Part shown: piece after piece, positions 1 through 7,233 of the stretch
Layout of the letters: the number at the start of each line of letters is the position of its first letter
Numbering within the stretch: the first letter of the stretch is position 1
Source of the DNA: RGEC01 sp964475595
GTDB lineage: Bacteria > Bacteroidota > Bacteroidia > NS11-12g > UBA955
Assembly (NCBI GenBank): GCA_964475595.1
Contig: CAYYXG010000025.1
Span: 1-21,083, forward strand
DNA length: 21,083 bases
Direction: 5' to 3'
The notes under the pieces: generated by a model
Seen by the model: only the letters and a program-made list of their open reading frames with translations
What the model was told of the DNA's origin: nothing
The model's database searches: none
Translations under genes and position numbers: made by a program

Positions 1-1
1 T

Positions 2-646
2 GTGTTAAATATCCTTGCAGACGGACTGCATTTCATCACCCACCTCAATGATTATCTGAATGTGTGGATCCGAGAATACGGCAACTGGCTATATGCCATT
101 CTATTTTTGATAGTATTTGTTGAAACCGGACTGGTGGTTATGCCATTATTACCCGGAGATTCGTTGCTTTTTGCCGCTGGTGCCCTGGCCGCCAATCCGG
201 CTAATGATTTTAGCATATTCGTCCTCATCCCCCTGCTTATTACTGCAGCGCTGCTAGGTGACAATACCAACTATTTTATTGGAAGCAGAATCGGGGTGCG
301 CATTTTTGACCTCAAATGGAAATTACTGAAAAGGGAATATCTCGACAAAACCCACGCCTTTTATGAAAAACACGGCGGCAAAACCCTCATCATGGCTCGC
401 TTCGTTCCCATTGTGCGCACATTCGCACCATTTGCGGCCGGACTGGGAACCATGGGTTACCGTAAATTTATTGGATACTGTATTTCAGGGGCTGTTCTTT
501 GGGTATGCAGCATCAGCATTGCAGGTTATTTGCTGGGCAGTAACGAGTGGGTGATGAAAAACTTTGAAAAAGTAGTGCTGGGTATCATCTTCATCTCCAT
601 ACTACCCATGATTTTTCAGGCCCTCAAATCGAAATTCGCTAAATAA
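2..646 (+). CDS. DedA family (VTT domain) inner-membrane protein, possibly 5'-truncated
   Basis: Polytopic inner-membrane protein of the DedA/SNARE-associated (VTT) family. Members are thought to move or flip lipid carriers and affect membrane homeostasis; the substrate of this one cannot be told from sequence. Family signatures are visible: the early hydrophobic segment followed by ETGLVVMPLLPGDSLLF (about residues 40-57), a second glycine-rich segment with GDNTNYFIG (about 87-95), and the conserved MARFVPIVRTFAPFAAG stretch (about 130-147), which carries the conserved arginines. Two hydrophobic segments follow. The length (214 aa) is usual. The first in-frame start is a GTG at position 2, right at the window edge, so the true start may lie outside. 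The stop is 2 nt before aroE, which suggests co-transcription. The family call is firm; the physiological role is unknown. Confidence 0.9.
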   Translation: MLNILADGLHFITHLNDYLNVWIREYGNWLYAILFLIVFVETGLVVMPLLPGDSLLFAAGALAANPANDFSIFVLIPLLITAALLGDNTNYFIGSRIGVRIFDLKWKLLKREYLDKTHAFYEKHGGKTLIMARFVPIVRTFAPFAAGLGTMGYRKFIGYCISGAVLWVCSISIAGYLLGSNEWVMKNFEKVVLGIIFISILPMIFQALKSKFAK

Positions 647-648
647 CC

Positions 649-1392
649 ATGCCATTGCTGGGCCTCATCGGCACCCCCCTGGGCCATAGCAAATCACCGG
701 AGTTGTTTGCTGATATTTTTCGCCATGAGAACTTAGTTGACTGGGAATACCGCCTTTTCCCATTGTCCCACATTAACGACCTGACGGAATTAATCGAAAA
801 TCAGCCCATGTTGTTAGGACTGAATGTTACCATCCCCTACAAAACTGACATCCTGCCACTGCTGGACCATATCGCCCCGGATGCCCTAGAATTGGGAGCT
901 GTAAATACCATCAGTATTCGTCGCAAAGACAGTAAAATCGAGCTGATCGGTTACAATACAGATACATACGGATTTGAAGCATTACTTATTTCAGCCAAAG
1001 CAGAAAAGTCAGAAAAAGCCCTTGTATTGGGTTCCGGCGGTGCCGCAAAAGCTGTTTGCCACGTACTGAAAAAACGAGGCATTGGTTACACGGTCGTCAG
1101 CCGCAATCCAAACAAAGACGAGAAAAGCTATGCTGACATCGATAATGAAATATTAAGATCTCACCTGCTTGTCATCAATACCACACCGCTGGGCATGAGT
1201 CCGTCATTGAATGATTGCCCACCCATTCCTTATGATTTAATTTCACCCGAACACATGGCCATTGACCTGGTTTACAACCCGGAAACAACGCTGTTTATGA
1301 ATAAAGCAATGGCCCAAGGCGCCTCGGCATATAATGGTATGCTTATGCTACAGAAACAAGCCGAATACGCTTGGCAAATATTAAAAAAATGA
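649..1392 (+). CDS. aroE: Shikimate 5-dehydrogenase
   Basis: Cytoplasmic enzyme reducing 3-dehydroshikimate to shikimate with NADPH, the fourth step of chorismate synthesis. Substrate-binding motif GHSKSP is at residues 12-17 and NVTIPYK at 59-65, where K65 is the expected catalytic lysine. GAVNT is at 83-87 and YNTDTYGF at 102-109, where D105 is the partner acid. The glycine-rich nucleotide loop GSGGAAKA is at 128-135, and a later NTTPLGM segment is typical of AroE. At 247 aa it is slightly shorter than E. coli AroE (about 270) but in the normal range for Bacteroidota. The ATG lies 2 nt after the dedA stop, and the M1 peptidase gene starts 7 nt downstream, so the three look like one transcription unit without an obvious pathway link. 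Confidence 0.96.
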   Translation: MPLLGLIGTPLGHSKSPELFADIFRHENLVDWEYRLFPLSHINDLTELIENQPMLLGLNVTIPYKTDILPLLDHIAPDALELGAVNTISIRRKDSKIELIGYNTDTYGFEALLISAKAEKSEKALVLGSGGAAKAVCHVLKKRGIGYTVVSRNPNKDEKSYADIDNEILRSHLLVINTTPLGMSPSLNDCPPIPYDLISPEHMAIDLVYNPETTLFMNKAMAQGASAYNGMLMLQKQAEYAWQILKK

Positions 1393-1399
1393 AGAGAAA

Positions 1400-3979
1400 A
1401 TGAAAAAACCCTTTCTGATACTTGGAACCATCCTCACCTTATCTGCCTGCAGTGTTTTTAACAAAAATACGGAAGACTGGGCGGTTGACAGCACAGTCGT
1501 GGATACAGCTGTGGCAGTAGGTTGGCTCGGCGATAATGAAATTCTGCCTTCAGATTACCGGGCAGCGCGCTACAGCGACTGGGACCTGCAACATACCAAC
1601 CTGTATGTAAGCTTCGATTTTGCAAAAAAACAACTGAATGGCGATGCAGAAATTACGATGAAATTGCATTTCTATGAAACCGACAGTATAGTACTCGATG
1701 CCAAAAAAATGGACATAGAATCTGTGCAGATAAAGCATAATGGCAATTGGCAAACTGCCAACTTCACATATCCGGACAGCCTCATACTTGTCATCAAACC
1801 GGGCATAACCTTCACATCGGCAAACCCAATAGCTAACCTAAGAATAAAATATACGGCAAAACCCTATGCAGCTGAGGTTGAAGGTGGCTCGGCGATTACC
1901 CAGGATCGTGGACTCTACTTCATCAATCCCGATGGCTCAGACCCGCTCAAACCCCGACAAATATGGACCCAAGGCGAAACTGAAAGTAACAGCCGATGGT
2001 TCCCTACCATCGATGCCCCAAATCAGAAAATGACCCAGCGAATTTGCATGACCGTCCCGGACAGCATGGTATCACTTAGCAATGGACTAAAAATTTCATC
2101 CCAAAAAAATAGTGACAGAACCCGCACCGATTGCTGGGAACAAAAACTCCCTCATGCGCCCTATTTGGCGATGATGGCCGTCGGTGACTGGGCTGAAATT
2201 CAGGACCAATGGCGCAACAAACCCGTCAGTTATTTGGTAGAAAAGCCCTATGCATCGCGCGCTAAACAATTTTTTGGCAAAACCCCAGAAATGATGGAGT
2301 TTTTCAGCACGTACACCGGCGTAGATTTCCCTTGGGATAAATACAGTCAGGTTGTGGTGCGTGATTTTGTAAGTGGCGCCATGGAAAATACCAGTGCCAC
2401 CGTTCACATGGAAGCATTGCAAACCACTGCCGCTGAATACCGCGACAACAGTTACGAAGATTATGTTAGCCACGAGTTGTTTCACCATTGGTTTGGAGAT
2501 TTGGTAACCGCAGAAAGCTGGAGCAATATCACCCTCAATGAAAGCTTTGCCACCTATGGCGAATATCTTTGGCGCGAACACAAATACGGCAAGGAATATG
2601 CCGATGAATTGCTGGAAGAATTTAGATTGTACACCCGGCTAAATAATATTTGGGGCGGCGGACACAAAAAACTGGTCCGCTACAATTATCACCGTGCCGA
2701 TGAAGTTTTTGATGTGGTCAGCTATCAGAAAGGGGCCTTGATTCTCCACATGCTCAGACATGAAATTGGGGATGCCGCATTTAGGGAAGGAATCAAAAAA
2801 TACCTGACCGACAATCGTTTTCGAGCAGCCGAAGTGGATCATCTCAGACTGGCCATGGAGGCCGTTACCGGCCATGACCTTCACCCGTTTTTTAACCAGT
2901 GGTATTTTACAGAAAAACACCCTAATCTTAACTTAAATCATACTTGGGATGAATCAAATCAGACGCTCGAAGTGATGATTACTCAAACTCAGTCGCATCG
3001 TAATACTTACCTGCTTAAACCTTCCCTGCAAATCTTGTATGGTAATAAATCTCAAATTTTGCCCCTCAATATTGATAAGAGAGAACAAACTTTTATTTTT
3101 CAATTACCGCAAAAACCCGATTTTGTAATCCTCGACCCCGAACAACGGTTGCTTTGCGATGTAAACTACCCCTCAGACGAGACGGAAACATCAACCCAAT
3201 TTCTTAATGCCCTTCAAACGTTTAAAAACCCCACAACACAAAGGGTCGTTTTTAATCGGTTCATACGCCAAATTCCCGACTCAGGCGCAATTTCAGCAAT
3301 CGCAGACAGCATGGTTTTTGTAGCACTAAATTCAAACTGGAGCCCATTAATGAAGGATGCGCTTGATTACTGCAATTACCATTCAGTGTATGACAGCATT
3401 ACCCTAAAAAATTACCTATCCCATATTTCTTTAGGTAATTATGACTCTGATGTAAGAGAAAAAGCCCTGCGGACACTCCGATCCCTTTTTCCGCAATTGG
3501 GGAACAAAATCTTACCTGACCTAACCAACGATATTAGCCCAAAGGTGGCGACTTATGCTATAAATTTCACAAATTGGGAACCCCATTATGGTGACACCGC
3601 CCGTAACGCTGTAAAAAATGCAACCAAAGCCATCGCCGTCGAATGGTTGAAAAAATGGATGCAGCATGATACCGGCCTGCAACCCCTGGCTTATATGCTC
3701 CTGATTCATAAAAATCCAGAAGCAGGCCTAGATGCCTTTGCCCGCATATTTTCAAATTGGTTTCTTGTAAATATGATGAACGATATTGAAAATAGCAGTG
3801 AACTTCTAAAAACCATTCAAATGGATTTTATGGCAAAGCAACTGAGTTCGGCAGAAAACAAAACTTTGCGAACCATTGCAGCAGGCATTATGAAACCTGT
3901 TTTAGACGAATTCCCAACGGAATCAAAACCCGCCTGGTTTTCAGTAGCTGAAAAATTGGTCAAAACATCTGTTGAGTAA
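1400..3979 (+). CDS. M1 family zinc aminopeptidase, lipoprotein
   Basis: Zinc aminopeptidase of family M1 (gluzincin) that removes N-terminal residues from peptides. The N-terminus is a lipoprotein signal peptide with lipobox L14-S15-A16-C17, so the enzyme is probably anchored to the periplasmic or outer membrane. The exopeptidase motif GAMEN is at residues 326-330. The zinc site HELFH is at 358-362, with the third ligand in NE at 380-381 (HExxH-x18-E). Y442 in SYQKG fits the transition-state tyrosine. All catalytic elements seem intact. The C-terminal ~300 residues are helical-looking, as in other M1 enzymes. The start ATG at 1400 has a purine-rich AAGAGA stretch just in front, which overlaps the end of aroE. 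The 38-nt gap to feoA contains a promoter-like element rather than a clear terminator. The exact substrate is not predictable. Confidence 0.93.
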   Translation: MKKPFLILGTILTLSACSVFNKNTEDWAVDSTVVDTAVAVGWLGDNEILPSDYRAARYSDWDLQHTNLYVSFDFAKKQLNGDAEITMKLHFYETDSIVLDAKKMDIESVQIKHNGNWQTANFTYPDSLILVIKPGITFTSANPIANLRIKYTAKPYAAEVEGGSAITQDRGLYFINPDGSDPLKPRQIWTQGETESNSRWFPTIDAPNQKMTQRICMTVPDSMVSLSNGLKISSQKNSDRTRTDCWEQKLPHAPYLAMMAVGDWAEIQDQWRNKPVSYLVEKPYASRAKQFFGKTPEMMEFFSTYTGVDFPWDKYSQVVVRDFVSGAMENTSATVHMEALQTTAAEYRDNSYEDYVSHELFHHWFGDLVTAESWSNITLNESFATYGEYLWREHKYGKEYADELLEEFRLYTRLNNIWGGGHKKLVRYNYHRADEVFDVVSYQKGALILHMLRHEIGDAAFREGIKKYLTDNRFRAAEVDHLRLAMEAVTGHDLHPFFNQWYFTEKHPNLNLNHTWDESNQTLEVMITQTQSHRNTYLLKPSLQILYGNKSQILPLNIDKREQTFIFQLPQKPDFVILDPEQRLLCDVNYPSDETETSTQFLNALQTFKNPTTQRVVFNRFIRQIPDSGAISAIADSMVFVALNSNWSPLMKDALDYCNYHSVYDSITLKNYLSHISLGNYDSDVREKALRTLRSLFPQLGNKILPDLTNDISPKVATYAINFTNWEPHYGDTARNAVKNATKAIAVEWLKKWMQHDTGLQPLAYMLLIHKNPEAGLDAFARIFSNWFLVNMMNDIENSSELLKTIQMDFMAKQLSSAENKTLRTIAAGIMKPVLDEFPTESKPAWFSVAEKLVKTSVE

Positions 3980-4002
3980 GGCGTTAACCCGACTTTAACA
4001 CT

Positions 4003-4010
4003 TAATTTTG
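4003..4010 (+). promoter_or_regulatory. Bacteroidota -7 element of the feoAB promoter
   Basis: The octamer TAATTTTG matches the TAnnTTTG consensus of the primary sigma factor in Bacteroidota. It ends only 7 nt before the feoA ATG at 4018, so the transcript would have almost no leader. I find no good TTG at the expected -33 distance; the region instead contains GTTAACCC. Inferred from motif and position only. Confidence 0.6.
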
Positions 4011-4017
4011 CGGAACG

Positions 4018-4260
4018 ATGGTAACAGCAGATAAACTCAGCATAGGCATATCCGCTAAGATCAGCGCATTGTTGCCATCACCATACGAAGAGCGTCTATG
4101 CGCCATGGGCTGTGTTCCCGGAACTCGCATAAAGCTCGAATTTACCGCACCATCAGGCGACCCCATGGCATTCAATGTAGAAGGCTATTTGCTGGGACTA
4201 AGAAAATCTGAAGCCGAACTATTACAGGTAGAAATCATAGACGAAACTAAAAATGGCTGA
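4018..4260 (+). CDS. feoA: FeoA, small SH3-like protein of ferrous iron uptake
   Basis: Cytoplasmic partner of the FeoB ferrous iron transporter, an SH3-like beta-barrel thought to modulate FeoB activity. Family features in the 80 residues are the ERLCAMGCVPGTRIK segment (about 25-39, the RLxxMGxxPG signature) and the C-terminal VEGYLLGLRKSEA segment (about 54-66). Many Bacteroidota carry FeoA fused to FeoB; here it is a separate protein. The stop overlaps the feoB start by 8 nt, which points to translational coupling. A -7 element sits 7 nt upstream of the ATG, so translation is probably leaderless or nearly so. No Fur box could be recognised with confidence. Confidence 0.92.
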   Translation: MVTADKLSIGISAKISALLPSPYEERLCAMGCVPGTRIKLEFTAPSGDPMAFNVEGYLLGLRKSEAELLQVEIIDETKNG

Positions 4261-6217
4261 AGAAATAGCCCTGATAGGCAATCCCAACTGCGGCAAATCT
4301 ACCCTGTTTAACCGTCTTACCGGGCTCCGGCAAAAAATCAGCAACCTGCCAGGAACCACAGTAGAAAAGAAATACGGCCTGTGGCAAACTGAAGTAAACA
4401 ATTATTCCTTGGCAGATTTACCCGGAATCTACAGCCTGTTTTCCGAAGCTGAAGATGAAAAAGTGGTGGTAAAATCCCTGCTGGGTATGGATGGAAAACC
4501 CATCCCACAGAAAATATTGTTCATTCTGGATGCTTCTAATCTTAGAAGAAACCTCCTTCTATTCAGCCAAGTGGCAGAATTAAAAATCCCGATGGTGGGC
4601 TTACTCACCATGAACGATACTGCGCTAAAGAAAAATCTGGAAATAAACACCCAGGCACTGGAAAAAATCCTGGGGGTTCCTGTGGTGCAAATAAACCCTA
4701 GAACGGGAAATGGAATTGAGAATATCATTCCCGCTCTTGAAAATGCAAGGGTTGCTGCGGTACAGATTATGGGAAATACCCATGAGCGGCTCGCCGCGTA
4801 TATCCAAACCGGTAAAAGAGACGGTATAGCCGCCGAAACCCTCTCTAGGTATGCACACATTGAAAAAATGATTGCTGAATGTGTGAGACAAAAAACGAAC
4901 GGCAATAGGGCTTGGCGCACACGTCTCGATTACTGGCTCACCCACAAGATTTTTGGCTATCTGATCTTTGGGTTCATCATGCTTACCATCTTTCAGGGGG
5001 TGTTTACATTGGCGGAATATCCCATGAGCTGGATAGAACAAGCTTTCGCAGCGCTATCAGACCTGACTGCATCTGCATTGCCTTCCGGTAAATTTACATC
5101 CCTACTCACCGATGGGCTTATCCCGGGCATAGCCGGAGTGGTTGTATTTGTACCTCAGATTGCCATACTTTTTCTATTTATAGGTCTGTTGGAAGACAGC
5201 GGCTACATGGTTCGTACAAGCTTCATCACAGACCGTGTTATGCGCCGCATAGGGCTTAACGGCCGTTCTGTCATTCCATTAATCAGTGGTTTTGCCTGCG
5301 CCATTCCCAGTATTATGGCTACCAGAAGCATCAAACACAAAGGGGAACGACTGGCCACCATGTTTGTTATTCCGCTGATGAGTTGCAGCGCAAGATTACC
5401 GGTATACACCCTGCTGGTTTCTTTGGCAGTTCCGGCAACACAGGGAATTGGACCATTCAACCTTCGTAGCGTAATTATGACCTTGACCTACTTTGCTGGC
5501 ATTATCGCAGCTATGGGTTTCTCTGTTTTGTTTAAAAATAGAAACAGAAATTCCGAACCCTCCGAATTTATTCTGGAAATGCCCAGCTACCAGGTACCCA
5601 GAATGCAAACCGTGCTACTGCAGATGGCGCAAAAATGCCTGAGTTTTATCAATTCTGCCGGTAAAGTCATTGTGATTATTTCGCTCATTCTTTGGGGATT
5701 AAGCAGCTATGGACCCGGAAACGCCATCGAGCAGGCCGAAGCAGAAATAAGCAAAGATTCATCCATCACGGAACAACAGCGAAGCATCGCATTAACGGAA
5801 GCACGCCTGGAGGCCAGCTACGCCGGACACCTGGGTAAATTCATAGAACCCGCCATACAACCGCTCGGCTACGATTGGAAAACAGGCATTGCCATCATCT
5901 CATCTTTTGCGGCACGCGAAGTGTTTGTAGGTACCATGGCTACCCTTTTTAGGGGTGACCCCGAAAATCCGGAAACAATTAGGGAGGTTATGAGTCAAAC
6001 CCGAAATAAAAAAACCGGAAAGCCCTTGTATGGTTTGCCTTATGCCCTCAGTCTGATGATTTTTTACGCATTTGCCTTGCAATGTATGAGTACCATCGCC
6101 ATCATGAAACGTGAAACAGGAAGCTGGAAATGGCCTATCATCCAGTTTACGGCATTTTTAGCGCTGGCATGGGTAAGCGCCTGGGTGGTCAATGCCCTTA
6201 CTTTGGCATTATTGTAA
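4253..6217 (+). CDS. feoB: Ferrous iron transport protein B (G-protein-like membrane transporter)
   Basis: Inner-membrane Fe(II) uptake protein with an N-terminal GTPase domain and a C-terminal transport domain. G1 GNPNCGKST is at residues 9-17; its Asn12 is the residue linked to potassium-stimulated hydrolysis in this family. G2 is the PGTT stretch at 33-36 and G3 DLPG at 55-58. G4 reads TMND at 119-122, not the usual NxxD, so the first Asn is replaced by Thr. The membrane part begins near residue 235. It contains the conserved EDSGYM segment (about 316-321), the GLNGRSVIPLISGFAC stretch that follows, and a second gate region with FAAREVFVGTMA around 560. At 654 aa it is shorter than E. coli FeoB (773) but complete at both ends. 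The ATG lies inside the 3' end of feoA (8-nt overlap). No FeoC-like gene follows. Confidence 0.97.
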   Translation: MAEEIALIGNPNCGKSTLFNRLTGLRQKISNLPGTTVEKKYGLWQTEVNNYSLADLPGIYSLFSEAEDEKVVVKSLLGMDGKPIPQKILFILDASNLRRNLLLFSQVAELKIPMVGLLTMNDTALKKNLEINTQALEKILGVPVVQINPRTGNGIENIIPALENARVAAVQIMGNTHERLAAYIQTGKRDGIAAETLSRYAHIEKMIAECVRQKTNGNRAWRTRLDYWLTHKIFGYLIFGFIMLTIFQGVFTLAEYPMSWIEQAFAALSDLTASALPSGKFTSLLTDGLIPGIAGVVVFVPQIAILFLFIGLLEDSGYMVRTSFITDRVMRRIGLNGRSVIPLISGFACAIPSIMATRSIKHKGERLATMFVIPLMSCSARLPVYTLLVSLAVPATQGIGPFNLRSVIMTLTYFAGIIAAMGFSVLFKNRNRNSEPSEFILEMPSYQVPRMQTVLLQMAQKCLSFINSAGKVIVIISLILWGLSSYGPGNAIEQAEAEISKDSSITEQQRSIALTEARLEASYAGHLGKFIEPAIQPLGYDWKTGIAIISSFAAREVFVGTMATLFRGDPENPETIREVMSQTRNKKTGKPLYGLPYALSLMIFYAFALQCMSTIAIMKRETGSWKWPIIQFTAFLALAWVSAWVVNALTLALL

Positions 6218-6234
6218 TAAACATGACGCTTTTT

Positions 6235-6257
6235 AAAGCCAAAACGGCTTTTTGTTT
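6235..6257 (+). terminator. Putative intrinsic terminator after feoB
   Basis: A 6-bp stem AAAGCC/GGCTTT (6235-6240 with 6246-6251) closes a 5-nt AAAAC loop and runs into TTGTTT. The stem is short, so efficiency may be partial. It lies immediately upstream of the rpoD -7 element, so terminator and promoter occupy the same ~30 bp. Confidence 0.55.
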
Positions 6258-6258
6258 G

Positions 6259-6266
6259 TATATTTG
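6259..6266 (+). promoter_or_regulatory. Bacteroidota -7 element of the rpoD promoter
   Basis: TATATTTG matches TAnnTTTG exactly and is followed by C, as is common in Bacteroidota promoters. It ends 33 nt before the rpoD ATG at 6300, giving a leader of about 25-30 nt. This is the longest leader of the candidate promoters seen here. No clear -33 TTG is present at the usual spacing. Confidence 0.6.
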
Positions 6267-6283
6267 CAAGGCAAAATATATTC

Positions 6284-6288
6284 AGGAG
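6284..6288 (+). promoter_or_regulatory. Shine-Dalgarno-like AGGAG before rpoD
   Basis: AGGAG stands 11 nt before the ATG at 6300. Such a motif is uncommon in front of Bacteroidota genes and supports 6300 as the start over the upstream TTG at 6252, which lies in front of the promoter's -7 element. Confidence 0.4.
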
Positions 6289-6299
6289 CCAAAGCATTC

Positions 6300-7163
6300 A
6301 TGAGACAACTAAAAATTTCGAAGCAGTTTACCAACCGGGAGAACAAATCCCTAGACAAATACCTTAACGAAATTTCCAAAGTACCGATGATTGATGCGCA
6401 GGAAGAGGTGGAATTAGCCCGCCGAATCCGCGAGGGAGATCAGGCCGCTTTGGAAAAACTGGTAAACGCCAACCTTCGATTTGTGGTTTCTGTAAGTAAA
6501 CAATACCAAAATCAGGGGCTCACCCTCGGCGACCTTATCAACGAAGGCAATATGGGCCTCATCAAAGCGGCACGCCGATTTGATGAAACCCGCGGTTTCA
6601 AATTCATTTCCTACGCCGTATGGTGGATTCGCCAAAGCATCCTTCAAGCCCTGGCCGACCAAAGCCGTATTGTGCGCCTACCGCTGAATAAAGTAGGCAG
6701 TCTGGGTCGTATCACGCAGGCCTCAGCCCGCCTGGAGCAGGAACTGGAACGCGAGCCCACCCCTGAGGAAATTGCCGAACACCTGCAAATTCCCCTCACT
6801 GAAGTTGAAAACGCACTGCGCAGCAGCGGCCGTCACCTCAGCATCGATGCCCCCCTCGCAGAAGGTGAAGACAACACCCTATTAGGCGTGCTCGACCAGA
6901 ATGATGAGCCCAACCCCGACATGCCCCTTATTAATGAGTCGCTACAAAACGAAATTAACCGTGTAATCAGCACCCTCAGCGATAAAGAACGGGATGTACT
7001 GAAATATTACTTTGGGCTTGACGGAAATCCTGCACACACCCTGGAGGATATTTCAGAAAAAGTAGGTCTTACCCGCGAACGTGTTCGCCAAATTAAAGAG
7101 AAGGCCCTGCGCCGTCTGCGTAAAAGCAGCAAAAGCAAAATCCTTAAATCTTATCTGGGATAA
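6300..7163 (+). CDS. rpoD: Primary RNA polymerase sigma factor (sigma-70/RpoD, short Bacteroidota type)
   Basis: Group 1 sigma factor that directs RNA polymerase to housekeeping promoters (TAnnTTTG in this phylum). From the ATG at 6300 it is 287 aa, the normal size of the Bacteroidota primary sigma factor, which lacks region 1.1. The N-terminus MRQLKISKQFTNRE is the typical start of this group. Region 2 includes DLINEGNMGLIKAARRFD and the promoter-melting part YAVWWIRQSI (around residues 80-125). Region 3 is the QASARLEQELEREPTPEEIAE part. Region 4 has the helix-turn-helix TLEDISEKVGLTRERVRQIK near the C-terminus. A reading frame opening at TTG 6252 would start upstream of the -7 element and is rejected. 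The gene is monocistronic, with its own promoter and a very strong terminator 19 nt after the stop. Confidence 0.96.
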   Translation: MRQLKISKQFTNRENKSLDKYLNEISKVPMIDAQEEVELARRIREGDQAALEKLVNANLRFVVSVSKQYQNQGLTLGDLINEGNMGLIKAARRFDETRGFKFISYAVWWIRQSILQALADQSRIVRLPLNKVGSLGRITQASARLEQELEREPTPEEIAEHLQIPLTEVENALRSSGRHLSIDAPLAEGEDNTLLGVLDQNDEPNPDMPLINESLQNEINRVISTLSDKERDVLKYYFGLDGNPAHTLEDISEKVGLTRERVRQIKEKALRRLRKSSKSKILKSYLG

Positions 7164-7182
7164 TTTTATCAGTCCTTATATC

Positions 7183-7216
7183 AAAAGAAAAGCCCCGGAA
7201 ACGGGGCTTTTCTTTT
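7183..7216. terminator. Strong bidirectional intrinsic terminator between rpoD and the PKD protein gene
   Basis: A perfect 15-bp inverted repeat, AAAAGAAAAGCCCCG (7183-7197) and its complement (7202-7216), encloses a GAAA tetraloop. T-rich sequence follows in both directions. It serves the convergent genes rpoD (plus, stop 7163) and the large surface protein (minus, stop 7234). Confidence 0.93.
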
Positions 7217-7233
7217 ATCTGGTTAATATCTGA

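Noticed and set aside
2096..2581. Minus-strand open frame of 161 codons inside the M1 peptidase gene
   Set aside because: It is antisense to the zinc-site region, shows no family features and its frame is explained by codon use of the peptidase.
3983..3990. GTTAACCC shared between the feoA promoter region and the pseI/pseG intergenic region (19983-19990)
   Set aside because: An octamer is expected to recur about once by chance in a window of this size on two strands, so no shared regulator can be claimed.
4429..4920. Minus-strand open frame of 163 codons inside feoB
   Set aside because: Fully antisense to the FeoB GTPase domain, no recognisable motif or start signal.
6252..6299. N-terminal extension of the sigma factor from TTG 6252
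   Set aside because: The extension spans the promoter -7 element and is absent from typical Bacteroidota RpoD, which starts MRQLK as at 6300.
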